Positions 12,003 to 20,644 of a stretch of 61,659 bases of DNA are shown one piece after another. Under the pieces are notes generated by a model that ran no database searches, had not been told where the DNA came from, and worked only from the letters and a program-made list of their open reading frames with translations. Origin of the DNA: Paenibacillus barengoltzii NBRC 101215 (GTDB taxonomy: Bacteria; Bacillota; Bacilli; Paenibacillales; Paenibacillaceae). The position numbers were made by a program, and so were the translations under genes. Location: assembly GCF_004000745.1 (NCBI RefSeq), contig NZ_BILV01000032.1:1-61659 (forward strand), read 5' to 3'. Positions within the stretch are counted from its first letter, which is position 1. Every line of letters begins with the position of its first letter.

Positions 12003-13157
12003 CTAGTTTGTGAACTTTCTGTGAAATTCCTCCGGACGATCCTTCAAAAATCCAAAATGGTGACAAATCGCATTGACAATTCTTTGAGATGCTTGTCCAT
12101 CGCCGTACGGATTCGCTGCCCGGCTCATCGATTCGTATAGCTTTTGATCGCTAAGCAACGCCTTTGTCCGTTCATAAACCATCTCCTCATTTGTGCCGAC
12201 TAACTCCAGCGTCCCCGCTTCGATCCCTTCGGGCCGCTCCGTCGTATCACGAAGCACTAGCACCGGAACACCAAAGGATGGTGCCTCTTCCTGCAAACCG
12301 CCCGAATCCGTAAGTATCAAATGCGTATGAGGGTAGAAGTTGTGCAGATCCACCACATCTAATGGATCAATAAGTTTAATACGGGGATGATCGCCCAACG
12401 TTGCATAAGCCGGCTCCCTGACCGCAGGGCTTGGGTGAACCGGGTACACGATGGCTATATCCTCAAACTCATCGGCAATTCTTCTTACGGCGCGGAAGAT
12501 ATTCAGATGCGGTTCGCCTTGCGACTCGCGGCGGTGCGCCGTCATGAGAATAAGCCGCTTTCCAGCGGCCCAGTCCAGCACAGAATTTGTGTAATTCGGC
12601 TGTACTGTATATTGAAACACATCTGTCACCGTGTTGCCTGTGACATATATAGCTGACCCCGGTTTATTTTCCTTACGTAAATTTCCAGCTGACCATTCCG
12701 TCGGAGCAAAATGAAGATCAGCTAAAACGCCGGTCAACTGCCGGTTCATCTCTTCTGGATAAGGGGAGAGCTTGTTCCACGTCCGCAATCCGGCCTCGAC
12801 ATGCCCCACCTTGATCTGTTGCAGGAAAGCAGCATAACTTGCCAAGAAAGTCGTTAACGTATCACCGTGCACAAGCACAATGTCGGGTTTGGCCTCCTTC
12901 AGGACGCCCTCCAATCCTTGCAGCACACGAATCGTAATTTCGTTCAGCGTCTGGTTGGGCTTCATGACGTCCAGATCATAGTCCGGAACGATCTTAAAGA
13001 CGTCCAGCACCTGATCAAGCATTTCACGGTGCTGGGCCGTTACACACACCACCGATTCGATTTTGTCGGGATGCTTCTGCAGCTCCAGAATCAGCGGCGC
13101 CATTTTAATCGCTTCGGGTCGAACGCCGAAGATCGTCATTACTTTAATCTTGCTCAC
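12003..13157 (-). CDS. mnaA: UDP-N-acetylglucosamine 2-epimerase (non-hydrolysing)
   Basis: The protein (384 residues) interconverts UDP-GlcNAc and UDP-ManNAc for teichoic acid linkage units or other surface polysaccharides. It shows KVMTIFGVRPEAIKMAPLI at the N-terminus, HGDTLTTF, VEAGLRT, TAHRRES and SGGLQEEAPSFGVPVLVLRDTTERPEG, the core of the UDP-binding site. The start is a GTG at 13157 (VSKIKVMTIFG) behind GGAAGGA; a longer frame reaches into a repeat region and is rejected. Its location between upp and atpZ matches other Firmicutes. Confidence 0.95.
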   Translation of the reverse strand: MSKIKVMTIFGVRPEAIKMAPLILELQKHPDKIESVVCVTAQHREMLDQVLDVFKIVPDYDLDVMKPNQTLNEITIRVLQGLEGVLKEAKPDIVLVHGDTLTTFLASYAAFLQQIKVGHVEAGLRTWNKLSPYPEEMNRQLTGVLADLHFAPTEWSAGNLRKENKPGSAIYVTGNTVTDVFQYTVQPNYTNSVLDWAAGKRLILMTAHRRESQGEPHLNIFRAVRRIADEFEDIAIVYPVHPSPAVREPAYATLGDHPRIKLIDPLDVVDLHNFYPHTHLILTDSGGLQEEAPSFGVPVLVLRDTTERPEGIEAGTLELVGTNEEMVYERTKALLSDQKLYESMSRAANPYGDGQASQRIVNAICHHFGFLKDRPEEFHRKFTN

Positions 13158-13225
13158 CCTACTCAATTCCTTCCATATAGAGGTAATCAAAATAAGTTGT
13201 TGTCGTCTGCCTGTCTCGCAGCAAC

Positions 13226-13412
13226 TAACTGTAAAAGCTACCGTTAATTTTGGGATATCCGGCATAAGTGCCTCGATTAGCTGTAAAAGCTACCGTTAAT
13301 TTCGGCGCAATCCCGCATTTTCGCTGAGATCGGCCAAATTAGAGACAGGATTTACTGTTATTTCTCTTCATTGCGCAAATAATAGAAAATTAACGGTACA
13401 ATTTGCCGTTAA
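13226..13412. repeat. Short intergenic repeats with a 52-bp period, plus related inverted copies
   Basis: Blocks at 13226-13250 and 13278-13302 agree at 24 of 25 positions (core GTAAAAGCTACCGTTAATTT) and start 52 bases apart. Further right, ATTAACGGTACAATTTGCCGTTAA (about 13389-13412) carries the same CCGTTAA/TTAACGG elements in both orientations. The 327-base mnaA-upp gap holds nothing else recognisable apart from the mnaA ribosome site. Confidence 0.75.
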
Positions 13413-13484
13413 ACCGGCCCTATGCCCTACGCCTTCGCCCCAACCATCTCCTAAGACGTTGGAGGCTTGATTCAGGCGTTTGGC

Positions 13485-14114
13485 TTACTTCGTGCCGTAC
13501 AACCGATCACCGGCATCGCCCAAGCCCGGAATGATATAGCCATGTTCGTTCAGATGGCTGTCCAATGCCGCGACATAAATGTCAACGTCCGGATGCACGT
13601 CATGCACCGCCTTGACCCCTTCCGGCGCGGCAATCAGGTTCATCATTTTGATCTGCGTGCAGCCGCGATTCTTCAACGCGGTAATCGCCGCAATAGCGGA
13701 TCCCCCAGTAGCCAGCATCGGATCGATCACAATCAGCTCGCGCTCCTGAACATCCGTAGGAAGCTTGATGTAATACTCAACTGGCTGCAGCGTATCCGGA
13801 TCACGGAACAAGCCGACATGTCCCACCTTCGCCGCAGGAAGCAGCTTCAACACTCCGTCCAGCATGCCCAGCCCGGCGCGGAGAATCGGAATCAGCCCCA
13901 GCATCCGCCCAGAGATGACCTTCGACTCGGCCTCAGCAACCGGCGTCTGCACTTTGATTGACTCGAGCGGAATGTCCCGCGTAATTTCATAAGCCATCAA
14001 CGTCGCTACTTCATCTACCAGTTCACGAAAATCCTTAGTGTTCGTGCGCATGTCGCGGATAAAAGTCAGTTTGTGTTGAATCAAAGGGTGATCACATACC
14101 ACCAGTTTTCTCAT
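13485..14114 (-). CDS. upp: Uracil phosphoribosyltransferase
   Basis: Upp (209 residues) converts uracil and PRPP to UMP in pyrimidine salvage. The PRPP-binding motif [15 protein letters not shown], the uracil-binding C-terminal stretch [16 protein letters not shown] and the N-terminal [13 protein letters not shown] are intact. GGAGGGAAG precedes the ATG. A TATAAT box at 14198-14203 is the likely -10 element. Gene order glyA…upp-mnaA-atp is as in Bacillus. Confidence 0.97.
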   Translation of the reverse strand: MRKLVVCDHPLIQHKLTFIRDMRTNTKDFRELVDEVATLMAYEITRDIPLESIKVQTPVAEAESKVISGRMLGLIPILRAGLGMLDGVLKLLPAAKVGHVGLFRDPDTLQPVEYYIKLPTDVQERELIVIDPMLATGGSAIAAITALKNRGCTQIKMMNLIAAPEGVKAVHDVHPDVDIYVAALDSHLNEHGYIIPGLGDAGDRLYGTK

Positions 14115-14324
14115 ATTTCGTTCTTCCCTCCGGTTTTATTGCTAAGTCTTTACTTGCTTGTTCGTTCCCATTCTTCGAACGTCCACAAATCTTGTCTATT
14201 ATATCACTCCAAGATGGCATTTTCACCCTCACGCCAACTTGTCAGAAAGCCGTCATAAAAACGTCACTCATCCTTTAAAAGATCCGTCGGGGCCGAAAAA
14301 CACCGCACTCTCTCGCAGATCGTC

Positions 14325-14354
14325 TTGACAATGTGGAAAAGCCCTCGTTAATAT
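14325..14354 (+). promoter_or_regulatory. Promoter of the Rrf2-family regulator
   Basis: TTGACA (14325-14330), an 18-base spacer and TAATAT (14349-14354). The -10 element touches the operator at 14353-14371. Confidence 0.7.
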
Positions 14355-14371
14355 GGATATATTAAGTCCAT
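14353..14371 (+). promoter_or_regulatory. Operator 1: 19-bp ATGGA-N9-TCCAT inverted repeat
   Basis: ATGGATATATTAAGTCCAT overlaps the -10 end of the Rrf2 promoter, a position that would block transcription. A near-identical copy lies in front of the next gene at 14912-14930. Shared architecture suggests the Rrf2 protein binds both (inference). Confidence 0.65.
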
Positions 14372-14395
14372 AATTAACAGAGGAGAGGAACTGCC

Positions 14396-14887
14396 ATTCA
14401 GTATTCCAAAAGTACCGATTATGCGCTGCATGCTCTCATTCACTTGGCAAGCGTGGATCGTGGCCAGAACATTGGAATCAAACCATTGTCCGCTGCGCTT
14501 GGCGTTTCGGAGAGCTATCTTTCTAAAATTATGTCCAAGTTGCGGCAAGACGGCATCGTCCGGGCTGTTCCAGGTGTAAACGGCGGCTATGAACTGGCGA
14601 AGCCTGCAGATCAAATAACGTTTCTTGAAGTAATACAGGCAATCGAAGGCCGCCAGCACCTGTTCGAATGTTCCAACATATCATCCCAACAGCATCAGTT
14701 GCTTGCTGAACAAGATCAGGAGGAACGCGGACAATCCAACCTGAATCCTAACCGGAACGTCTGTCTCGTTAAACAGGTCATGGACGGTGCTGAACGTCAG
14801 CTCAATCAATACCTACAGGAGCATACGATACAGACGGTGGTGGATGCGGCAGTCGCAGCTGGGAGGTTCCCCGTCCACAAGAAGTGA
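14396..14887 (+). CDS. Rrf2-family transcriptional regulator, apparent ATT start codon
   Basis: The protein is 163 residues if translation begins at the ATT at 14396. Family members start close to (M)xYSKxTDYALHALxxLA, and here that block reads IQYSKSTDYALHALIHLASV. AGGAGAGG lies 7 bases before the ATT. No ATG, GTG or TTG occurs upstream in frame; the first alternatives (CTG at 14423, TTG at 14444) would cut off helix 1. The helix-turn-helix IKPLSAALGVSESYLSKIMSKLRQDGIV and wing GVNGGYELAKPADQITFLEVIQAIEG are intact. Only two cysteines (LFEC, NVC) are available, so a classical three-Cys iron-sulfur site is not assured. Its own promoter and the next gene share an operator. Likely an autoregulated repressor of the flavoprotein gene. 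Confidence 0.88.
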   Translation: MQYSKSTDYALHALIHLASVDRGQNIGIKPLSAALGVSESYLSKIMSKLRQDGIVRAVPGVNGGYELAKPADQITFLEVIQAIEGRQHLFECSNISSQQHQLLAEQDQEERGQSNLNPNRNVCLVKQVMDGAERQLNQYLQEHTIQTVVDAAVAAGRFPVHKK

Positions 14888-14907
14888 TTTAACGCTTCTT
14901 GTATTTT
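14877..14907 (+). terminator. Weak terminator-like hairpin after the Rrf2 gene
   Basis: ACAAGAAG/CTTCTTGT stem with a 10-base loop followed by ATTTT. The T-run is short, so read-through into the flavoprotein gene is likely. Confidence 0.4.
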
Positions 14908-14911
14908 AATT

Positions 14912-14930
14912 ATGGATATAATAGATCCAT
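14912..14930 (+). promoter_or_regulatory. Operator 2: 19-bp ATGGA-N9-TCCAT inverted repeat over a TATAAT box
   Basis: ATGGATATAATAGATCCAT contains the -10 box TATAAT (14917-14922). It matches operator 1 in arm sequence, length and spacing. No good -35 element is visible. Confidence 0.65.
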
Positions 14931-14946
14931 GGAGGTGTATTAAAGT

Positions 14947-15852
14947 ATGCTTGATGCTGTCATTATCGGCGGCGGCCCTGCCGGCCTGAGTGCCGCCCTG
15001 ATGCTGGGAAGGGCCCGAAAACACGCAGTGGTCCTCGATGAAGGACGCCCCCGCAACGCGGTGACCCGTGAGGCCCACGGATTCCTGACGCGCGACGGAA
15101 TTCCCCCCGGGGAACTGCGGCGGTTAGCCAAGGAACAAATCTCACGTTATCCTGGCATCACTTTTATGGAAGATATAGCCCATCTCGTTACCGGCTCGAA
15201 TGGCAATTTTCAAATCACGACCTCCCGAGGCGCAACCCTTCACAGTAAGAAGTTGCTGTTTGCCGTTGGCATGAAGGATCGTCCCTTGAATATTCCGGGG
15301 CTGGCTGAGGTTTATGGAAAAAGCGCCTTCGTTTGCCCTTATTGCGACGGCTGGGAACTACGCGACGAGCCTTGGGTAATCATATCAACCGGAGCAGATG
15401 CCATGCACTTCATCCCGCTGATTTCCGGCTGGACGGATCGCTTTACCTTGTGCACGAATGGTCCCGACGGATTGACCGAAGCGGATCGCGAGGATTTACG
15501 ACGCCATGGAGTCCCTCTATATGACACTCCCATCCGTTCCATTGAATCGGAAGAAGGGATCGTGCAGCAGGTTGTTCTCGAGGACGGTACAGCCATTGCA
15601 TGCAGGGGGATTTTTTTTAGACCGGATCTAAAGATCGGATCGGACCTCCCTGAAGCCTTAGGATGTGAGATGACCGAAGCGGGAACGATTGTCGTCGATG
15701 AATTCGGAAGAACTACCGTGCCAGGGGTATTTAGCGCTGGAGACGCAATTACGATGCGCCATCAAGCGATTGCAGCAGCTTCTTCCGGAGCCATGGCTGC
15801 TGCGGCACTTAACAATGAATTAAATATGGAGGCTTGGAGGGAAAACGGTTAA
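14947..15852 (+). CDS. Thioredoxin-reductase-like NAD(P)/FAD-dependent oxidoreductase
   Basis: The protein (301 residues) has the two-domain fold of low-molecular-weight thioredoxin reductases. The FAD-binding motif is IIGGGPAGLSAALMLGRA at residues 6-23. The redox pair lies in FVCPYCDGWELRDEP, near residues 131-134, as CPYC rather than the CATC or CAVC of standard TrxB. The C-terminal FAD contact PGVFSAGDA is present. The second Rossmann motif of TrxB is degenerate (VIISTGADAM), which may mean a different electron donor. AGGAGGTG-like GGAGGTG precedes the ATG. Transcription is probably controlled by the adjacent Rrf2 protein through the shared operator, suggesting a thiol or nitrosative stress role (inference). 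Followed by a strong terminator. Confidence 0.88.
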   Translation: MLDAVIIGGGPAGLSAALMLGRARKHAVVLDEGRPRNAVTREAHGFLTRDGIPPGELRRLAKEQISRYPGITFMEDIAHLVTGSNGNFQITTSRGATLHSKKLLFAVGMKDRPLNIPGLAEVYGKSAFVCPYCDGWELRDEPWVIISTGADAMHFIPLISGWTDRFTLCTNGPDGLTEADREDLRRHGVPLYDTPIRSIESEEGIVQQVVLEDGTAIACRGIFFRPDLKIGSDLPEALGCEMTEAGTIVVDEFGRTTVPGVFSAGDAITMRHQAIAAASSGAMAAAALNNELNMEAWRENG

Positions 15853-15891
15853 GCTTCGTCCAAGATGAGGAAAAATTCATGAAACGCCAAA

Positions 15892-15919
15892 TAACCGGGA
15901 GCGAAGTGCTCCCGGTTTT
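15892..15919 (+). terminator. Terminator of the flavoprotein gene
   Basis: AACCGGGAGC-gaagt-GCTCCCGGTT followed by TTG; the stem also lies just beyond the convergent glyA stop and may act in both directions. Confidence 0.8.
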
Positions 15920-15937
15920 GCTCTAGATAAATTCAAA

Positions 15938-17185
15938 TTAATATTGAAGATTTGGATACAGCGGGTACCGATCCGTTAATGCCGACACCTGTTTACGCGC
16001 TTTATCCAACACCGCTTCGTCCTTCGGCGATTTCAGCACAGTAGCGATGATCTGCCCAATTTCCTTCATCGCTTCCTCATCCATGCCGCGGGAAGTCGCC
16101 GCCGGCGTACCGATGCGGATACCGCTGGTGATGAATGGGCTGGTTGGGTCGAACGGAATCGCATTTTTGTTCACCGTGATCCCGATCGAATCCAGAACTT
16201 GCTCGGCGTCTTTCCCTGTGATGTTCAGGTTGCGCGTATCCACCAGCATCAGGTGGTTATCTGTGCCGCCGGATACGATGTTAAGGCCTTCGGACATCAG
16301 CGTTTCCGCCAGGACTTTAGCGTTCTTCACTACATTTTGGGCATAAGTTTTAAAAGAAGGCTGAAGCGCTTCGCCCAAGGCCACTGCTTTCGAAGCAATC
16401 ACGTGCATCAGCGGGCCGCCTTGCGTACCAGGGAATACCGCTTTGTCAATCGCGGCTGCCCAAGGCTGCTTGCACAGAATCATCCCGCCGCGTGGTCCGC
16501 GCAGCGTCTTGTGGGTGGTGGTCGTCACAAAATGAGCATGTGGAACCGGGTTTGGATGCAAGCCCGCAGCCACAAGACCGGCAATATGCGCCATGTCGAC
16601 CATAAACAACGCACCTACGTCGTTGGCGATCGAAGCCAGCTTCTCGAAATCGATGATCCGCGGATATGCGCTCGCTCCAGCCACGATCAGACGTGGACGA
16701 TGCTTAAAAGCGGCTTTGCGCACTTCATCGTAATCGATCAAGAACGTATCTTCTTGTACCCCATAAGCCACGAAATTATAGTACAAACCGGAAGCGTTGA
16801 CCGGGCTGCCGTGGGTCAAGTGACCGCCATGCGCCAGGTTCATCCCCAACACGGTGTCGCCAGTTTTGAGGGCAGCCAGGTAAACCGCAAGGTTCGCTTG
16901 TGCTCCGGAATGCGGTTGAACGTTGGCGTGGTCAGCGCCAAACAATTCCTTGGCCCGATCGCGGGCGATATTTTCCACGATGTCTACGCGTTCGCAGCCG
17001 CCGTAATACCGTTTGCCTGGATAACCTTCAGCGTATTTGTTTGTGAGCACGGATCCCATCGCTTCCATAACCGCCTCACTGACGATGTTCTCGGAAGCGA
17101 TCAGCTCAATGTTGTTACGCTGACGCTTGAGCTCCAGATTCATAGCCTCCAGTACCGCTGGATCTTGCTTTCTCAAATTTTCCAT
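15938..17185 (-). CDS. glyA: Serine hydroxymethyltransferase
   Basis: GlyA (415 residues) interconverts serine and glycine with tetrahydrofolate in one-carbon metabolism. The PLP lysine lies in [15 protein letters not shown] near residue 227. Other landmarks are [28 protein letters not shown] and [22 protein letters not shown] precedes the ATG. It follows ywlG by only 33 bases, so the two are probably co-transcribed. Confidence 0.98.
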   Translation of the reverse strand: MENLRKQDPAVLEAMNLELKRQRNNIELIASENIVSEAVMEAMGSVLTNKYAEGYPGKRYYGGCERVDIVENIARDRAKELFGADHANVQPHSGAQANLAVYLAALKTGDTVLGMNLAHGGHLTHGSPVNASGLYYNFVAYGVQEDTFLIDYDEVRKAAFKHRPRLIVAGASAYPRIIDFEKLASIANDVGALFMVDMAHIAGLVAAGLHPNPVPHAHFVTTTTHKTLRGPRGGMILCKQPWAAAIDKAVFPGTQGGPLMHVIASKAVALGEALQPSFKTYAQNVVKNAKVLAETLMSEGLNIVSGGTDNHLMLVDTRNLNITGKDAEQVLDSIGITVNKNAIPFDPTSPFITSGIRIGTPAATSRGMDEEAMKEIGQIIATVLKSPKDEAVLDKARKQVSALTDRYPLYPNLQY

Positions 17186-17218
17186 CTTCCGTTGTCCTCC
17201 TTAGAATCTAATCTATAC

Positions 17219-17803
17219 TTAATCGCAAAGCGTGGAATCCGAATCCGGCGGCAGCGTATAAACGGCTCGTTCCCCGCCGATCAGCTTCGGACGGGTCGTC
17301 GCTGCTGTAACGCGTGCTTGCCCAACCAGGCGCAGTGAAGGACGAAAAGGCACCGCCACCCGCCGCAAATGCATGCCGATCAGCGTTTCGCCGATATCGA
17401 TCCCGGCATGGGCTTCAAGCGTCTCGGCCAGGCACGGGTCCGACAAACGCCGATAGGCTGCAGCGGCCATCGAACCGCCTGCCTTCGGCACGGGAACCGC
17501 AGCAACTTCCGTCAAGGAAAATCGCTCCAGCACCGCCCGTTCAACCACCAGCGCACGATTTAAGTGCTCGCAGCATTGAAAGGCGACGTCAAAGCCGTAT
17601 TTGGCCCGAACCTGTTCAATTCCCGCCCACAGCTCAGCCGCGATGTCCTCAGCTCCGCTCGTGCCAATTCGTTTGCCCGCCACTTCACTCGTGCTGGCCC
17701 CGATGACCAGCAGCTTCCCCGGACCCAGATGAGCTGCAACGGCTACTTCCTCTGCAATTGTTGCTACCAGTGCCCGCAGGGTACCGAGCTCTTCCTGTTC
17801 CAT
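17219..17803 (-). CDS. ywlG: YwlG / UPF0340 (TIGR01440) family protein
   Basis: The 194-residue protein has the UPF0340 landmarks VIGASTSEVAGKRIG, FQCCEHLNRALVVER and PKAGGSMAAAAYR, and ends close to glyA as in Bacillus. The biochemical role is unknown. The frame is open for another 87 codons, but AAAGGAG before the ATG at 17803 and family length decide this start. A promoter with TATAAT lies 56 bases upstream. In Bacillus rpiB (ywlF) separates ywlE from ywlG; here that gene is missing and a terminator stands instead. Confidence 0.88.
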   Translation of the reverse strand: MEQEELGTLRALVATIAEEVAVAAHLGPGKLLVIGASTSEVAGKRIGTSGAEDIAAELWAGIEQVRAKYGFDVAFQCCEHLNRALVVERAVLERFSLTEVAAVPVPKAGGSMAAAAYRRLSDPCLAETLEAHAGIDIGETLIGMHLRRVAVPFRPSLRLVGQARVTAATTRPKLIGGERAVYTLPPDSDSTLCD

Positions 17804-17858
17804 GTGATGCCAGCTCCTTTCTCCGCAAACCAAACAACATGTCACAAAGACTGTCCTT

Positions 17859-17886
17859 ATTATATCAGAGAAAGGCGAACCGCAAA
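17859..17886 (-). promoter_or_regulatory. Promoter of ywlG-glyA
   Basis: TTTGCG (17881-17886), a 16-base spacer and TATAAT (17859-17864) on the minus strand. Confidence 0.6.
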
Positions 17887-17921
17887 CGGATGTCCGTCCG
17901 CTTCGTTCAAACCCAACCAAC

Positions 17922-17962
17922 AAAAAAAGAGCATAACGCAACTGACGTGCGTCGTGCTCTTT
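17922..17962 (-). terminator. Terminator after ywlE
   Basis: A 15-base imperfect stem (AAAGAGCA…TGCTCTTT, inner GACGCA/TGCG) followed on the minus strand by seven T. About 125 bases separate it from the ywlE stop; nothing recognisable lies in that gap. Confidence 0.8.
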
Positions 17963-18086
17963 GCCCAGGCGACCGGCCGTATTCTCCGATGCTCCATCGT
18001 GGTTTGATCCACTCTTGTCGCCAGTTACATCGGAGCTTAAACTTCTGCTATTAGAATAAAGCATCCGCGCAGCAAATGCAACTGGT

Positions 18087-18671
18087 TTAATGCCCCTCGC
18101 CGCGCTCCAGCTTGGCGATCAGCTTCTCCAGCGCTGCGCTGATCTCCGCCGCCGTTCGGTCGTAGTCTGCTCGCGAACCGCCAAACGGATCGGAAATATC
18201 GAACGCGGGCAGCCGAAGATGCAGCTCATCCAGTCGCCGCTGCTGCTCCGCAGGCCACTCCTTCCCCAGCGCTCGCGCCAGCTCCCGATCCGCCGCAAGG
18301 CGTCGGAACTCCTCCAAGGTAGCTAATATGGAGGCGTCTTCTTCAACGTATTCTTTTAATGTAAATATTTTATCGGCTGTCTCCGGAAATGAATGGATCA
18401 CCTGGCGCTTATGCCCTTGCGTCAGTGTCAGAATCAGATCAGCCCACTCCGCCAGTTCGGCATAAAGAGGGGTAGATTCGAAAGTCTCTTTAATCCCCCG
18501 GTCCCGCAACACCGCTTCCGCATGACGGGAAATGGAGGCCCCTTTCATGGCGGCTACGCCAGCCGAGCGGACTTCCACGTCCAGCCCCCGGTCCCGCGCC
18601 AGCTTGCGCAGCATCCCTTCGGCCATCGGGCTGCGGCAGGTATTTCCGGTACATACAAACAAGATGCGCAT
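18087..18671 (-). CDS. ywlE: Low-molecular-weight protein arginine phosphatase (YwlE type)
   Basis: The protein has 194 residues. The P-loop VCTGNTCRSPMAEG carries Thr where tyrosine phosphatases have Ile/Leu, the residue known to confer phosphoarginine specificity on YwlE. The general-acid Asp motif DISDPFGG is near residue 165. YwlE reverses McsB arginine phosphorylation in protein quality control. The family is usually about 150 residues; the extra length is an Arg/Glu-rich helical insertion (EEFRRLAADRELARALGKEW region, residues ~117-150). It follows mntP as in Bacillus. Confidence 0.92.
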   Translation of the reverse strand: MRILFVCTGNTCRSPMAEGMLRKLARDRGLDVEVRSAGVAAMKGASISRHAEAVLRDRGIKETFESTPLYAELAEWADLILTLTQGHKRQVIHSFPETADKIFTLKEYVEEDASILATLEEFRRLAADRELARALGKEWPAEQQRRLDELHLRLPAFDISDPFGGSRADYDRTAAEISAALEKLIAKLERGEGH

Positions 18672-18745
18672 GCCCTTTCACCTCCATATTCAGCGGGAAA
18701 GCTTACCCGCGTTTGGACCTTATTTTATCACGAAAGGCCTCGGTT

Positions 18746-19306
18746 TCAAAAGATAAACAATAGTCCAAACGCCAGCAAGATTGCTCCGCCAGCCGCCTCC
18801 CCGTAATCGCCCAGCGAACGCCCCATGCCTCGTCCCATCGCCAGTCCAAACAAGGACATGATCCCGCCAAAAAATCCAAAGGCCAGCACCGTCAGGAGCC
18901 AGTCTCCATGGAACATGCCCAGCGACACCCCGACGGAAAACGAATCGATGCTGACGCTTAACGAAAATAGCAGCGCACCTAACCAAGTCCGATGGTTGAT
19001 GGACTGTACGCCGCTGCCTTTGATCGAGCTGACGATCATATGCGTCCCAAGCAGGAATAGAAGTCCGCCTGCCACATACCGTGCCAAGCTTCCCAGCAGC
19101 GCACCGACATACTGTCCCGCTGCAATTCCCAACAGAGGCATTAACACGTGAAAGAGAGCCACCATCGTCCCGATGCGGAACGCATCTTTCCGCCGGACTC
19201 CCTTCATGCCGATGCCGACACCCAGCGATAAAGCATCCATGCCCAGCGCAATCGCCATCAGCAGGATCGTCACCAGCTCTCCCAGCCGCTCATAAGCCTC
19301 TGCCAT
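18746..19306 (-). CDS. mntP: Manganese efflux pump
   Basis: MntP (186 residues) exports Mn2+ from the cytoplasm. There are six predicted membrane helices in two homologous halves, with the family motifs ALGMDALSLGVGIG in TM1 and SVSIDSFSVGVSLG in TM4; the paired Asp residues are the metal-translocation residues of the family. Start chosen at 19306 (MAEAYERLGELVT) because AAGGGGA lies 8 bases before it; the 20-residue upstream extension has no such site. No Mn riboswitch (yybP-ykoY type) was recognised in the 470-base region upstream. Confidence 0.93.
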   Translation of the reverse strand: MAEAYERLGELVTILLMAIALGMDALSLGVGIGMKGVRRKDAFRIGTMVALFHVLMPLLGIAAGQYVGALLGSLARYVAGGLLFLLGTHMIVSSIKGSGVQSINHRTWLGALLFSLSVSIDSFSVGVSLGMFHGDWLLTVLAFGFFGGIMSLFGLAMGRGMGRSLGDYGEAAGGAILLAFGLLFIF

Positions 19307-19404
19307 AACCGTAAGTCCCCTTTGTCCGTCTTTTGTACAACCATATGCGGACAGGTCCCGGTTCATGACTTCACGCAGCCTTCTTTGTGCATTCCTATCA
19401 AGTG

Positions 19405-19690
19405 AGCCCCACCATTAACGGCGAGCTCCCAACAGCAGAGGATCTCCGATCAATGGAGGAGCTCCCACCAACAATAGTGGAACTCCCCCAGCAATGTGAA
19501 ATTAGCGGTAAAAGACGACGTTATTTTCTCAACACATGGGGAAAGTTGGACAAATAACGGTATTTTGTACCGCTAAACTGCCCTTTAGACGCCTGTAATT
19601 CCGAAATCCGTAAAAATAACACCATGATTTACCGCTATTTACTCAAAACATATCCTTACCTCTAATAATAACGTCACTTTTTACCGCTAA
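19405..19690. repeat. Intergenic region with two kinds of short repeats
   Basis: The 470-base gap between mntP and the DUF72 gene holds no gene. At 19405-19500 a degenerate ~20-bp element related to GGAGCTCCCACCAACAAT occurs about four times. At 19502-19690 copies of an element built from TTAGCGGTAAAA and AATAACG appear in both orientations: forward at 19502-19526, and reversed at 19553-19576 and 19667-19690 (the last ends TTTTTACCGCTAA). They resemble the CCGTTAA-containing repeats at 13.2 kb. Confidence 0.65.
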
Positions 19691-19776
19691 AAGCGGCAAC
19701 CATCGTCGCACGTGCCTACACAGTACCAAGACACCTTAAGCTTCCCTTTAGTTCAGCAGGCGAAACGTTCATTCCA

Positions 19777-20640
19777 CTAATCCTCCCAACCGCCGAACAA
19801 ATCAATCTGATGCGGTGGAAGCTCCCGTGGCGATTGACCCAGCAGGCCCATCATATCCAAAGCGTTAGATGCTGCATCCCCGCCGGAATTGTTGTTAAAG
19901 ACCATACAGATTTCCTGGGTCCCTTTGCTGAGCAGCTGGTCCAGCATGTCAACCCACTCCTGCAACTCCTCCAGCGAGTAACGGTACAACGTGCGAATCT
20001 CCCGCCAATTGGGCGCGCTGGCTTGACTCCAACCCGCAGCATTTCGTCCATGCATGCGAACGATCGTTAACTCAGGGTCAGTGGGCTCCAGCACCGTGGG
20101 TACGGAGCCTTGGCCGATCTGGGGCTCATCGCAAACGATATGGATCCAGCCCTCCTGCCGCATGAACTCCAACGTGCGTTCTCGGTTAGCGGGCGTGAAC
20201 CAGCTTTGATGGCGAAACTCCAACGCCAGCGGCAAGTTGCCCATCCATTTACGGATTGCGCGCAGCTGCCGGACATGCTCCGCCGTGCAATCGAACCAAG
20301 GTGGAAATTGGAACATTACAGCTTTGAGCCGGCCCGACTCCACCACCGGGTGAATCGAATCGAGATAGGCCTGGAACATCTCTCCGGGACCGCCAAAGGG
20401 CGTTTTCCCTCGGCTATGTCCAGTCATCCCTTGGTACGCTTTGATAATAAACGTGAAATCGGACGGCGTCTCCGCCAACCAGCGGCGATAGACCTCCTCG
20501 CCCAGTACAGCATAAAACGAACTGTCCACCTCGACCACGTTAAAAAACTTCGCGTACCAAGCGAGCTTGTCTTTGGCCGGCGTTCGGGCAGGGTATAAAT
20601 CGTCATGATCGCCCCAGCCGGCCAGGCCGATGCGGATCAT
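19777..20640 (-). CDS. DUF72 domain protein (YecE-like)
   Basis: The 287-residue protein shows the DUF72 TIM-barrel hallmarks: IRIGLAGWGDHDDLYP at the N-terminus, VVEVDSSFYAVL, FQFPPWF, LALEFRHQSWF and FNNNSGGDAASNA near the end. The family's activity is not established. The start at 20640 lies 4 bases after the tsaC stop, with GGGGTGAGG overlapping the tsaC end. It is likely co-transcribed with tsaC; this gene is not part of the Bacillus arrangement and looks inserted between tsaC and mntP. Confidence 0.88.
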   Translation of the reverse strand: MIRIGLAGWGDHDDLYPARTPAKDKLAWYAKFFNVVEVDSSFYAVLGEEVYRRWLAETPSDFTFIIKAYQGMTGHSRGKTPFGGPGEMFQAYLDSIHPVVESGRLKAVMFQFPPWFDCTAEHVRQLRAIRKWMGNLPLALEFRHQSWFTPANRERTLEFMRQEGWIHIVCDEPQIGQGSVPTVLEPTDPELTIVRMHGRNAAGWSQASAPNWREIRTLYRYSLEELQEWVDMLDQLLSKGTQEICMVFNNNSGGDAASNALDMMGLLGQSPRELPPHQIDLFGGWED

Positions 20641-20644
20641 GACC

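Noticed and set aside
13158-13265. N-terminal extension of the mnaA frame
   Set aside because: It enters the repeat region, lacks a ribosome site and is absent from the family; the GTG at 13157 fits the conserved N-terminus.
17804-18064. N-terminal extension of the ywlG frame
   Set aside because: It spans the promoter and terminator; the family starts near the ATG at 17803.
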